Shown here in pieces: positions 24,660 through 33,223 of a stretch of DNA of 64,000 nucleotides. The notes under the pieces were generated by a model. It did not search any database. It saw only the letters and a list, made by a program, of their open reading frames with translations, and was not told the DNA's origin. Position 1 is the stretch's first letter. The number at the start of each line of letters is the position of its first letter. The stretch covers positions 124,001 to 188,000 of the forward strand of contig JAEWAK010000027.1 of the NCBI GenBank assembly GCA_023391695.1, read 5' to 3'. Origin of the DNA: Bacillota bacterium (GTDB taxonomy: Bacteria > Bacillota > Clostridia > Lachnospirales > Lachnospiraceae). The position numbers were made by a program, and so were the translations under genes.

Positions 24660-26093
24660 TTAATGGCTTAAATTTATAACCGTGGCCTTAACCCTCGTCA
24701 TTGCTTCAATGGAATACCGGATACCCTGGGTACCAATACCGGATTTTTTCACTCCAAGGAACGGAAAATGATCCGGACCGCGCTCCGTCTTATTGTTGAC
24801 CTGGACCGTACCAACTTCAAGACGGCTTGCAACACGGAAGGCATCGCTTAAGTTTTCCGTAAATACGGAACTTTGTAAACCATACTCGGATTGATTTGCC
24901 AGATCTACGGCCTCATCCACATTATTCACACGGAGAATCGGTAATACCGGCCCAAAAGGTTCTTCCCAGGCAACCCGCATATCCGTTGTCACATAATCAA
25001 AAAGGGTTGGATAGATAAGGTTCCCCTCCCTTTTTCCGCCGCATATTAACCGGGCACCTTTTGCCCTGGCATCTTCAATTAAATCCCAGACATAATCAGC
25101 TGCTTTTGTATTAATCAAAGGAACCACATCGACTTGTTTCTCCAGAGGGTTTCCTACCTGTAATTTTTGGATTTCCTCTTTCAGATAAGAAATTAAGGTA
25201 TCTGCAACCTCATTAACCACCAGGATACGTTTCACTGCGGTACAACGCTGGCCGGAATAAGAAAATGCTCCGGCAATTATATTTTTCGCTGCAAAGGCCA
25301 GATCGGCATCTTTTAAAACAATTGCGGCATCCTTGCCGCCCAATTCCATTAGCAGGGGAACCATATGGGCTTTTTCCGAGATACCGATACCGACTTCCGT
25401 ACTACCCGTAAAATTAATAAAATTGATATCGGGATGGGTAACTACATAATCTCCAATTTCACTGCCCCTTCCTGTTACAATGTTTAATACACCTTCCGGA
25501 AGCCCGGCGTCTTTAAATATTTTAACCAATTCAATACCGCAGAGGCTGCCGGTGGTAGCCGGTTTAAAAACAACGGTATTGCCTGCAATCAGAGCCGGGG
25601 CTATTTTAGATGTTGCCAGGTTAATCGGATAATTAAACGGGGATATGGCAAGCACTACCCCTACCGGTTCTCTGGTGACTACCGCAAATTTTTCTTTGTT
25701 AAAACCGGAGAAAGTATCTCCCTGAATGCTTTCGCCATGAATGCTTTTTGCCGTATCTGCCGTAAAACGGATAAAATCTGCCGTCCTGGTGATTTCAGAA
25801 TTGGCGCTTTTCCTGTCCTTGCCTACTTCTTTCATTAAGAGGCCGGTAAGACGGTCCCCTTGTTCCAGCAATACATTGGCAGCTTTATATAAAATATCCG
25901 CTCTTTCATTTAGTGGCACGTTTCTCCAGGTATGAAAAGCCTCTTTGGCAGATTGGATTGCACTGTCAACTTCCTTTTGTGTCAGCGCAGGAACTTCTCC
26001 GATAATGGAATTGTCTAACGGGGAAGTTATCTGTATAAATTCCTGTCCTTTATCCTTATTTGAAAAATTGTCTTCATATTTTTTATCACTCAT
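24660..26093 (-). CDS. gapN: NADP-dependent non-phosphorylating glyceraldehyde-3-phosphate dehydrogenase
   Basis: This 477-residue aldehyde dehydrogenase oxidises glyceraldehyde-3-phosphate directly to 3-phosphoglycerate with NADP, giving NADPH and bypassing ATP formation. Catalytic residues are Glu250 (LLMELGGKDA) and Cys284 (SGQRCTAVKR). The GapN-specific C-terminal block is RGPDHFPFLGVKKSGIGTQG. It is in line with glpP and the glp operon, so dihydroxyacetone phosphate from glycerol-3-phosphate could feed it through triose-phosphate isomerase. A few sequence features in the 153-bp upstream gap, such as TACTAACGATATGTA (about 26168), resemble short repressor sites. Confidence 0.92.
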   Translation of the reverse strand: MSDKKYEDNFSNKDKGQEFIQITSPLDNSIIGEVPALTQKEVDSAIQSAKEAFHTWRNVPLNERADILYKAANVLLEQGDRLTGLLMKEVGKDRKSANSEITRTADFIRFTADTAKSIHGESIQGDTFSGFNKEKFAVVTREPVGVVLAISPFNYPINLATSKIAPALIAGNTVVFKPATTGSLCGIELVKIFKDAGLPEGVLNIVTGRGSEIGDYVVTHPDINFINFTGSTEVGIGISEKAHMVPLLMELGGKDAAIVLKDADLAFAAKNIIAGAFSYSGQRCTAVKRILVVNEVADTLISYLKEEIQKLQVGNPLEKQVDVVPLINTKAADYVWDLIEDARAKGARLICGGKREGNLIYPTLFDYVTTDMRVAWEEPFGPVLPILRVNNVDEAVDLANQSEYGLQSSVFTENLSDAFRVASRLEVGTVQVNNKTERGPDHFPFLGVKKSGIGTQGIRYSIEAMTRVKATVINLSH

Positions 26094-26246
26094 GATATAA
26101 CTCCTTTCCAGTGCATTAATTCTTTTGTCACTACAAATTTTAAATAAAAATATCCCAGTCTAAAAATACTAACGATATGTATATCTTATTAAAACAACAC
26201 CGGTTTGTAAGTGATTAAGTCACACAGACTTTTGGAGCTTCGGCGA

Positions 26247-26612
26247 TTATAATTTCTGTTCACTGATAATTCTTTCTAATTCAAGCAGCTCTCCCTGGGT
26301 CAATGTCTGATATTTCAGATATTCCGATAAAAACGTATTTAATGATCCGTTATAAAATTTATTTAATAAGGCTTTTGTTTCTATATTCTGCACGGTCCGC
26401 TTTGAAATCAGGGCTTTGCACAAAAACCCCGGGTCTTCCCTTTTTATGGCACCTTTTTCGATCAAACGTTTGATAACCGTATATGTTGTGTTTTTTTCCC
26501 AGCCAATATATTCTTTAATAATTTTGGAGATATCTTTCGCAGCCAAAACTTTATTTGACCACAATAACTCCATAATATTTAATTCACCTTCATGTAGACG
26601 TATTTCATTCAT
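26247..26612 (-). CDS. BlaI/MecI/CopY-family repressor
   Basis: This 121-residue winged-helix repressor starts at ATG 26612 after AGGAGCAAGG. Family features are LHEGELNIMELLW, the recognition region AKDISKIIKEYIGWEKNTTYTVIKRLIEKGAIKRE (read in pieces), and a C-terminal dimerisation helix ending ELLELERIISEQ. In the family the protein represses beta-lactamase or copper genes and is often inactivated by a BlaR1/MecR1 sensor protease encoded next to it. No such sensor lies here, so it is an orphan. The next gene in the same direction is gapN, 150 bp away; control of gapN or of itself is possible but unproven. Confidence 0.85.
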   Translation of the reverse strand: MNEIRLHEGELNIMELLWSNKVLAAKDISKIIKEYIGWEKNTTYTVIKRLIEKGAIKREDPGFLCKALISKRTVQNIETKALLNKFYNGSLNTFLSEYLKYQTLTQGELLELERIISEQKL

Positions 26613-27217
26613 CCTTGCTCCTATCTGCACGTTATGTAAATCGCCTTCGTGCTTAACAAATATAAAATATCTATATGAAATTCATTTTACTGAATAATAA
26701 GGAAAAAACACATACTACTAACGTAGAATGACGATTATATGATATAGACAATGCAGAATTTATATTTCATTTCTGCCAAAGCCAGTCCGCTTTATGTAAT
26801 AAAAAATTATATACCGAGTAAATTATTTACAAATTGACACAGTTTTTTAAAATAGGTATCTTTCACTTATAAAAATCATCATATCTGCAAACCCAGTGTA
26901 ATCAAAGGTCTACTGTTGTCGAATAACGTTTTCGAATATCAATGGTTGTAAACTACGCAAGTAGATTACAACCATTGATACAATTCTACCCAAATAGAAT
27001 TGAAATGTCAATGATTTTTCACATTAGTTTTGTAAATTTTACCGTTTTTTAAATGAAGCAGTACGGTGAACTGTATTCAAACAGCCCATCACACAAGAAA
27101 GAGCCTGGTTTCCATGGTATTTCATGGAAGCTCTAAAAACAAAAGCCCGAACCCGAATCGTATCGGGACAGGCTTTGGCAGGTAAAAATATTTCATTATT
27201 ATGCTTATTCAAAGAAA
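26613..27217. other. Gene-free region rich in nested inverted repeats
   Basis: No gene is visible. A 15-bp perfect inverted repeat with a nested 4-bp stem lies at 26937-26980 (TATCAATGGTTGTAA and its complement; CTAC-GCAA-GTAG inside). It is followed at once by CAATTCTA-N6-TAGAATTG (26981-27002). A BlaI-like half-site pair ACTACTAACGTAG is seen at about 26715-26727, upstream of the repressor gene. At 27102-27136 an AGAGC...TCT hairpin precedes the terminator of the ATPase gene. Confidence 0.5.
27135..27176 (-). terminator. Terminator of the AAA+ ATPase gene
   Basis: The outer arms AAAGCC/GGCTTT and inner CCCGA/TCGGG form a two-part stem. On the minus strand it is followed by TTGTTTTT. It lies 41 bp after the ATPase stop. 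Confidence 0.7.
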
Positions 27218-28567
27218 TCAGATACAAAAAACAGCATAGATCGGTACATACTTCACATTATTTGCATATTCAAAATTTCTGGTTGAAATTTTTATTGAAT
27301 CTGTTACCGTATGGAATCGGGTACGGAAAATACTAACATTCCTGGAACGGGTATTGTCGGATACCCTGACCTCGATCGGAAGCAGTTGTTCCTCTTTGCT
27401 CATTATAAAATCAATTTTAGCCTGTGATCCGGACTCCCAGAAATATAAGGGATAACCTTTTGCAGTCAGGCACTGGGCAACATAGTTCTCTGCCAATCCC
27501 TTTTTACATTGTTCGTTTATACCGGCATATTGGGTTTTTAAAGTAGAGTACAGTATTCCAATATCCAGCATATAAAGTTTAAAACTCAAGTGAATGTCAT
27601 CCTTTACCAGGGGGGACCAATTACCCGGGGTATCTTTACTATTTTTTGCAAGCGAACGGACCGATTCATCTCCCAGTTTATAGCAGCAAATGCCATATCC
27701 GGATTTTTCTATGTAGTGGAGTGCATCCGCATATAACGCCTGGGTTGCGCCTTTACGCATTAATTTATACTGGAATTTACGGTTTTCTTTTATCAGTTGT
27801 TTATCTATGGTATTAAATATCTGGCTGATTTTCAGAAAATCCCCTTCTGGATTTTCTTTATATATCTCATTTAAATAAGAATTTAATAATATCCTGTGCT
27901 GTTCGGAAATATTAAGGGTAGATCCCGTGCTCAAATATTCATTTACGGCTAAAGGCATACCGCCGATCTGCATATACAGTTCAAATAAGGTCAACAGCTC
28001 CTTATGTACGATATCAGGAATCTTTGTATTGGATTTGTAATGAACCTTAATAACTTCGATATACCATTCATTCCCTGTAGCAATCAAAAACTCCTCAAAA
28101 TCCAAAGGGAACAACCGTAACGGATAAAAATTCTCCTGAAGTAAGAAAGTATCTGTACAAGAACTTGAAACGGCTATAATGTGATATTTTGTTTCGGTAT
28201 TTTGTAATTGACTGAGAATAAATGTTAAATCCGGACACTTTACTATTTCATCCAGTATCACTAAAACCGGTCCGGAAGAATCGGATAAATGAAAATATTC
28301 CTTTAGTACATTCTCTGTTTTCAGAGGACTCTTTTGAAATAATAGATTATAAAGAAAGGGTTCTCTTTCAAAATTAATATATACGAATTGTTTATAAAAG
28401 GATTTGGCAAAATCGTACACAAAATAAGTCTTGCCTACTCCCCGGCCTCCGGTAAGCAAAATTGGTTTTTGCTGGGATGATTCCTTCCATTCTAACAATT
28501 TATCAATCAGTTTCCTCTTCAAAGCAGTACTCCTTAATATGCCATTTATTCCTATGATATTATTCAT
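27218..28567 (-). CDS. AAA+ ATPase of the AAA_14/DUF4143 type
   Basis: This 449-residue protein has a Walker A motif at 40-47 (GGRGVGKT), Walker B at about 105-112 (VLVILDEI) and a sensor-like SSS. A helical region and a DUF4143-type C-terminal domain follow, the latter with a restriction-nuclease-like pattern (GSQAKIDFIM, then LLPIEVRVSD). These ATPases are widespread and poorly characterised. In some, the C-terminal fold carries PD-(D/E)xK residues, and here Asp and Glu are present (KIDF, IEV) but the Lys is replaced by Arg. It follows a 14-bp repeat array and is probably a single-gene unit. Confidence 0.8.
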   Translation of the reverse strand: MNNIIGINGILRSTALKRKLIDKLLEWKESSQQKPILLTGGRGVGKTYFVYDFAKSFYKQFVYINFEREPFLYNLLFQKSPLKTENVLKEYFHLSDSSGPVLVILDEIVKCPDLTFILSQLQNTETKYHIIAVSSSCTDTFLLQENFYPLRLFPLDFEEFLIATGNEWYIEVIKVHYKSNTKIPDIVHKELLTLFELYMQIGGMPLAVNEYLSTGSTLNISEQHRILLNSYLNEIYKENPEGDFLKISQIFNTIDKQLIKENRKFQYKLMRKGATQALYADALHYIEKSGYGICCYKLGDESVRSLAKNSKDTPGNWSPLVKDDIHLSFKLYMLDIGILYSTLKTQYAGINEQCKKGLAENYVAQCLTAKGYPLYFWESGSQAKIDFIMSKEEQLLPIEVRVSDNTRSRNVSIFRTRFHTVTDSIKISTRNFEYANNVKYVPIYAVFCI

Positions 28568-28579
28568 TATTTTTACGAT

Positions 28580-28689
28580 ATTATTTTCATGATTTTATTC
28601 TCATGATTTTATTTTCATGATTTTATTTTCATGATTTTATTCTCATGATTTATTCTCATGATTTTATTCTCATGATTTTATTCTCATTT
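28580..28689. repeat. 14-bp AT-rich tandem array upstream of the ATPase gene
   Basis: There are seven to eight units of ATTTTATTCTCATG, with C/T changes and one 13-bp unit, between the rluD stop and the ATPase start. The period is not a multiple of three and there are no spacers, so it is neither coding nor CRISPR. Further degenerate CTCATG copies extend to about 28730. Confidence 0.9.
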
Positions 28690-28754
28690 TTATGATTTAA
28701 TTCATTCTCATGCTGTCATCGATTCTCATGAAACCATTTATATTATTTCATCCC

Positions 28755-29675
28755 TTATTTTCTTAACTTATCTAACAGTGCGTTAAAGTATTCCGGTAAA
28801 GGTGCTTCAAATTCCATATATTCCTTAGTCGCAGGATGTATAAAACCCAAAACCCTGGCATGCAGGGCCTGGCCGTCCAGATGAAAACTGTCTTTTGCAG
28901 GCCCGTAAATGTCATCCCCTAATAAAGGATGACCGATGCTGGCCATATGAACCCGGATCTGGTGGGTCCGTCCTGTCTCCAGGGAGCATTCAATATGGGC
29001 GTATTTATGATTAAAATTTTCCAGGACCTTGTAATTGGTTACTGCATTTTTTCCTTTTTTGTTAATAGCCATCTTTTTACGGTCGACGGGATGCCTTCCA
29101 ATGGGTGCATCCACGGTTCCGTTTTCTGCTTTAAAGGAATTATAAACAACAGCGTTATATTTTCTGGTTATGGAATGTACCTTAAGCTGCTCTGCTATAA
29201 ATTGATGGGCTTTATCATTTTTACAGGCTACAAGTACTCCTGTCGTATTCATGTCAATACGATGGACAATACCGGGGCGGAATACACCGTTGATTCCGGA
29301 TAAATCGTCTTTACAGTGGAAAAGCAGGCCGTTTACCAGGGTACCGGAATAATGTCCTGCGGCCGGATGCACAACCATGCCTTTTCCTTTATTGATAATT
29401 ATAATATCCTTATCTTCATAAATAACATCAAGCGGAATATCCTCCGGATTGATTTCAAGCTCCACAGGAGGCGGCAGTTGAATCAGAATGGCATCATCCG
29501 GTGAAACCTTAAAATTAGCTTTTACCTCTTTATCATTCACTAAGATCCTGCCGTCCTGTATCAGTTTCTGAATATAAGACCTGGTTAAATCCTCATTATT
29601 GTCCGCAATGTATTTATCAATGCGAATGCCGCTGTCTTTTGCTTCTACGGTTAAATCAATTATCTGCTTCTTCAT
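28755..29675 (-). CDS. rluD: RluA-family 23S rRNA pseudouridine synthase (RluD-like)
   Basis: This 306-residue enzyme has an N-terminal S4 RNA-binding domain (about 14-75) and a PseudoU_synth_2 domain (about 88-240). The catalytic Asp is 141 in HRIDMNTTG, a variant of the usual HRLDxxTSG. It isomerises uridines in large-subunit rRNA. The length and S4 domain fit the RluD/YlyB group, and the position next to lspA matches the usual Firmicute order. It overlaps the end of lspA by about 20 bp, indicating cotranscription. Confidence 0.9.
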   Translation of the reverse strand: MKKQIIDLTVEAKDSGIRIDKYIADNNEDLTRSYIQKLIQDGRILVNDKEVKANFKVSPDDAILIQLPPPVELEINPEDIPLDVIYEDKDIIIINKGKGMVVHPAAGHYSGTLVNGLLFHCKDDLSGINGVFRPGIVHRIDMNTTGVLVACKNDKAHQFIAEQLKVHSITRKYNAVVYNSFKAENGTVDAPIGRHPVDRKKMAINKKGKNAVTNYKVLENFNHKYAHIECSLETGRTHQIRVHMASIGHPLLGDDIYGPAKDSFHLDGQALHARVLGFIHPATKEYMEFEAPLPEYFNALLDKLRK

Positions 29676-30171
29676 GTTTTTGTTCTTCTTTCCTATTTAA
29701 AAAAGCAAAATCATCGTCTTTATAATAGAATAAGCTTAACACGATTAACAGGGCCGCAGCACCGGTTACATAACAGTCCGCCAGGTTAAAGATAGGAAAA
29801 TCGATCAACTCAAAGTAAATAAAATCCACCACATATTTATTGACACTCCGGTCAATTAAATTACCGATGGCACCCGCCGAAATAAATACTAAAACTATGC
29901 GCATGATATCATAACGTTTTCCCGCCGGTATTTTTAAATAAAAGAATATCATACCGGTCATGATAATTACCGTCGCTATTATTAAAAAACTTATTTTGCC
30001 GCTCATAATGCCCCAGACTGCTCCGTTATTTTCATGGTAATACAGTTTTAGCACTTTAGGTATAATTTGAACCGGCCCGTCCACTTTCAGATGGGAAGCT
30101 GCCAAATATTTCGTAAACTGATCCAATGCGATTAATAAGACAACATAGATCAAATGCCTGATTTTCCTCAT
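29656..30171 (-). CDS. lspA: Lipoprotein signal peptidase
   Basis: This 171-residue, four-helix membrane aspartyl protease removes signal peptides from prolipoproteins after lipid attachment. Catalytic Asp116 (YVVDFIYF) and Asp132 (FNLADCYV) are present, along with the family's GNLIDR. Prolipoproteins in this window, such as the SBP at 56881 and the D,D-carboxypeptidase at 37254, would be substrates. It overlaps rluD and follows aroB by 36 bp. Confidence 0.95.
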   Translation of the reverse strand: MRKIRHLIYVVLLIALDQFTKYLAASHLKVDGPVQIIPKVLKLYYHENNGAVWGIMSGKISFLIIATVIIMTGMIFFYLKIPAGKRYDIMRIVLVFISAGAIGNLIDRSVNKYVVDFIYFELIDFPIFNLADCYVTGAAALLIVLSLFYYKDDDFAFLNRKEEQKHEEADN

Positions 30172-30207
30172 AAAACCTCCAAATTTACTTCCTATGATTA
30201 TAATGTC

Positions 30208-31293
30208 CTATTCCTGCAATATATACCGAATGGCTTCCAACATTTCTTCTTTTGTAACCGTTGTATCAATATAAGCATTTCCAATACAGGACAATAATAT
30301 AAACTTAATCCTTCCGGCATCCATTTTTTTGTCATGTAAGGTTGCCGTTAAGATATCCTCTGCTTTAATACCCGAAACTTTAACCGGAAGATGATAATTT
30401 TGCAGTGTTGTTATAATGTCATTCAATTGCCCCTCTGTAATATGATTTCTCTTAAAGGACAGAAAACTTGCCGCAGCCATACCGATTGCCACACACTCCC
30501 CGTGGAGCAGTTTAAACTCCATCAGTTTTTCAACAGCATGTCCGATGGTATGTCCGTAATTCAATAACGCCCTGTCACCTGCTTCTTTCGGGTCTTTTTC
30601 AACCACTTCCCGCTTGATCAGGCAGCTTTTATATATCACTTCCTTAAGAACCGGCAAATCCCTTTTACTGATTGCTTCCCTGTTATCTTTCAGCCACACA
30701 TAATAATCTGAATCTTTTATTAAGCCATGTTTTATGATTTCACCAAAGCCTGAATAGTATTGTGCATCACTTAAGGAATGCAATGTTTTTAGATTCATAT
30801 AAACAGACTTTGGCTGGTGAAAAGCGCCTATCATATTTTTGTATGCATGGAAATCAACACCGGTTTTACCGCCGATGCTGCTGTCTACCATGGCCAAAAG
30901 GGAAGTCGGCATCTGAATAAAATTGATGCCCCGCAGATAAGTGGCGGCCGCATATCCGGTTAAATCACCCACAACTCCGCCGCCCAGTGCAATTAACAGG
31001 TCTTTACGGTCAAAGCCGGACTGAATCAGCCGCTCATAAAGTAAATATACCGTATCCAGATTTTTGTTGTCTTCCCCGGCCGGAAAGGTAAAAGTTTCAA
31101 CAATTTTCCCATAATCTTTTACAATTTCCATTAATTCATTCAAATATAATTTGCCTAAATTAGTATCCGTAACAATACATATCTTTCTGTTCTTTGTATC
31201 CAACTTATTTAATTCACGGTAGAAATAATTATAATCTTCTTCCAGGGCGATATCATAAATTGGCACATCATTATATTTTACCGTTAGATTCAT
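30208..31293 (-). CDS. aroB: 3-dehydroquinate synthase
   Basis: This 361-residue enzyme converts DAHP to 3-dehydroquinate in the shikimate pathway using NAD and Zn2+. Typical segments are FPAGEDNKNLDTVYLLYERL, ALGGGVVGDLTGYAAATYLR, QMPTSLLAMVDSSIGGKTGV and the zinc-binding NYGHTIGHAVE plus LLHGECVAIGM. It lies between divIVA (10 bp away) and lspA, not with other aro genes, so it has joined the division-gene operon. Confidence 0.96.
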   Translation of the reverse strand: MNLTVKYNDVPIYDIALEEDYNYFYRELNKLDTKNRKICIVTDTNLGKLYLNELMEIVKDYGKIVETFTFPAGEDNKNLDTVYLLYERLIQSGFDRKDLLIALGGGVVGDLTGYAAATYLRGINFIQMPTSLLAMVDSSIGGKTGVDFHAYKNMIGAFHQPKSVYMNLKTLHSLSDAQYYSGFGEIIKHGLIKDSDYYVWLKDNREAISKRDLPVLKEVIYKSCLIKREVVEKDPKEAGDRALLNYGHTIGHAVEKLMEFKLLHGECVAIGMAAASFLSFKRNHITEGQLNDIITTLQNYHLPVKVSGIKAEDILTATLHDKKMDAGRIKFILLSCIGNAYIDTTVTKEEMLEAIRYILQE

Positions 31294-31303
31294 CCGATTA
31301 CTC

Positions 31304-31972
31304 CTATTCCTTTTCGTTTAAACTGTAAAATTCAAAATCATCTTCCGTATCTTCCGGTTTTGATGAGTCTTCTGCAACGTTAACCGTTTCATTATGAAAA
31401 GCCGTATTGCTGTTCTTTTTATCAAAAGAAGATACATTGTTAATTTTCCTGGAAGTAATGGAATTCGTATCTTTCACATTATTATCCGGTTTTTCCTGTT
31501 CTATAAAAGAATTTAAATTTGCTATATGTATTTGAAAACTATCGCTTTCCAAAAGTTCACACTGGGAAGCTGCAAGATGCTTAAATTGGGCCTTATAGGC
31601 TTCATATTGCCGGACCAGCTGGATGGTCTGCTGTTGAAGGCGGTTGAGATCATTGGACGCATCGGCAATGATTAATTGTGCTTTTCCTCTTGCCTCTGCT
31701 TCAATAGCCTCTGCCTGTTTCCGTGCCGCCTCCTTTGTATCTTCTGCCGTTTGTTCCGCAAGTATTAAAGCTTTCTGCAGTGTTTTCTCAATTGTTTTAT
31801 AATAATTCAAGCCTTCATTTAAGGTATTTATTTTGTCGCTTAATTCCATCTTTTCTTTATACAGGGTTTCATAGCCGATCAGTAATTCATTTATGAAATT
31901 ATCCACGTCTTTTTTATCATAACCGATGCCACTTTTAAATGTTTTACTCTGCAATTCAATTGGTGTAATCAT
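31304..31972 (-). CDS. divIVA: DivIVA-domain cell division protein
   Basis: This 222-residue protein has the N-terminal membrane-binding DivIVA domain (ITPIELQSKTFKSGIGYDKKDVDNF) and a long coiled coil (about 30-130). A variable Ser/Asn-rich tail follows. DivIVA homologues bind curved membranes at poles and septa and recruit division or wall-synthesis factors. AGGAGG precedes the ATG. It starts the divIVA-aroB-lspA-rluD run after a 186-bp gap. Confidence 0.9.
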   Translation of the reverse strand: MITPIELQSKTFKSGIGYDKKDVDNFINELLIGYETLYKEKMELSDKINTLNEGLNYYKTIEKTLQKALILAEQTAEDTKEAARKQAEAIEAEARGKAQLIIADASNDLNRLQQQTIQLVRQYEAYKAQFKHLAASQCELLESDSFQIHIANLNSFIEQEKPDNNVKDTNSITSRKINNVSSFDKKNSNTAFHNETVNVAEDSSKPEDTEDDFEFYSLNEKE

Positions 31973-32158
31973 TTGTTCTCCTCCTAAATGTATTTGTGAC
32001 TGTTGATCACTGCGGTTCTAACGGACAACGCATAAATGTGAGCGCATTTATGCGCTTATGCACACAAAATATGCCAAAAGACACATGTTTTAGCGCTGAA
32101 TAACTCGAAATTCTGGCGAATTTCTCGGGTGTACTGAATAGTTACATGTATTTTTTTA
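31973..32158. other. Gap between ylmH and divIVA with two hairpins
   Basis: GCATAAATG (32030-32038) pairs with CATTTATGC (32045-32053), and GAAATTC/GAATTTC (about 32107-32124) forms a second stem. Neither has a clear T-tract. This is a likely site for a promoter feeding divIVA. Confidence 0.4.
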
Positions 32159-32920
32159 CTATATATATTTTAATAATACAACAAAATATCTGCCTTTTTT
32201 CGTCTGGTTCTGCAGGCCCTTATAAATAAACTTGCCAAATCCCCGAACCGACACGGTTTCATCCTCTTTTAACATGTAGCTGTTGGACTCCGCCAATTTT
32301 CCGTCTACAAAAACTTTTCCTCCGGATATTAACCCCAGTATGCTGTTTCTGGAAGAATTAAAAGCTAAGGCTATTATGGAATCCAGTCTGGCAGAAGATA
32401 CGGACCCCCGTATTTCCTGAAATTTCGGCTGTATATCGGGTGCATCCTTGTCCATAATGCTGCACCTGATACTGGTATGTTTTACTTTGTCCAAATTATC
32501 TATAATAAACCGGCTGATCGAGGTTTCGCAGAATACATATCCTTCTTTTTCACTCACCAGTATATCTCCAATCTTACTCCGGTCGATACCAAGGTTCATA
32601 AGGGCACCTAAAAAATCACGGTGGTTTAAATCATCACTGAATTTCTTGTTGAGCGGAAGTATACGGATACAGGTGATGAAATCTGAAAAAGCTTTTACAG
32701 AAGCATCTCTGTAAAAGCACAAAACTTTCCTTTCAGCACCGGTATAACCGCCAAACAGGTCATAATTCACATTAGGTATATCATTTTTCATACGAAAGAA
32801 TATACTGGTTTCATTTAAGCCCAAAAAGTCAGTATATGTGCAGATGCCTTTATTTTCAGCAGATCTTGCCAGATCAATAAATCTTTTGCGCAAAATCTGT
32901 TCGTCTTTATCGCTGTTCAT
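32159..32920 (-). CDS. ylmH: YlmH-type S4 RNA-binding protein
   Basis: This 253-residue protein has an N-terminal YlmH domain (DLFGGYTGAERKVLCFY and FLGALMNLGIDRSKIGDI) and a C-terminal S4 domain (about 182-245: SSARLDSIIALAFNSSR). In Firmicutes YlmH sits between YggT and DivIVA, binds ribosomes/RNA and influences growth. Gene order here, sepF-yggT-ylmH-divIVA, is the canonical one. Confidence 0.9.
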   Translation of the reverse strand: MNSDKDEQILRKRFIDLARSAENKGICTYTDFLGLNETSIFFRMKNDIPNVNYDLFGGYTGAERKVLCFYRDASVKAFSDFITCIRILPLNKKFSDDLNHRDFLGALMNLGIDRSKIGDILVSEKEGYVFCETSISRFIIDNLDKVKHTSIRCSIMDKDAPDIQPKFQEIRGSVSSARLDSIIALAFNSSRNSILGLISGGKVFVDGKLAESNSYMLKEDETVSVRGFGKFIYKGLQNQTKKGRYFVVLLKYI

Positions 32921-32957
32921 ACCTATCTCCTGCTTTCGTTAATCATAAAGAATCTTT

Positions 32958-33218
32958 CTATTTAAGAATATAGAAAAATTCCTGTAAAAATAAAATAATA
33001 ACAAAACCGATAACCGGTGATAAATCCGCTGCAGGTGTGTTAAAAATGGAATGTTTTAATAAATAACGCACCGGTATTAAGATAGGGTCAATTAATACGG
33101 TCAAAAAATTCTTAAAACGGTTATTGACCGGAAACCATGATGTAATAACATACAGGAATAATATCATTTCAAGTACGATAAAAAATACGTATAATGCATT
33201 GAAAAATAAATGTGTCAT
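32958..33218 (-). CDS. YggT-family membrane protein
   Basis: This 86-residue protein has two hydrophobic helices. The YggT signature is VITSWFPVNNRFKNFL, then LIDPILIPVRYLL, and PVIGFVIILFL. Its role is not known precisely; it is linked to division and osmotic stress by position. It begins 6 bp after sepF ends. Confidence 0.88.
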   Translation of the reverse strand: MTHLFFNALYVFFIVLEMILFLYVITSWFPVNNRFKNFLTVLIDPILIPVRYLLKHSIFNTPAADLSPVIGFVIILFLQEFFYILK

Positions 33219-33223
33219 AATCG

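Noticed and set aside
27039..27227. Minus-strand ORF after the ATPase gene
   Set aside because: It is read through the terminator hairpin and has no ribosome site.
28580..28689. Possible CRISPR array
   Set aside because: Units are 14 bp and directly abutting with no spacers; no cas genes are nearby.
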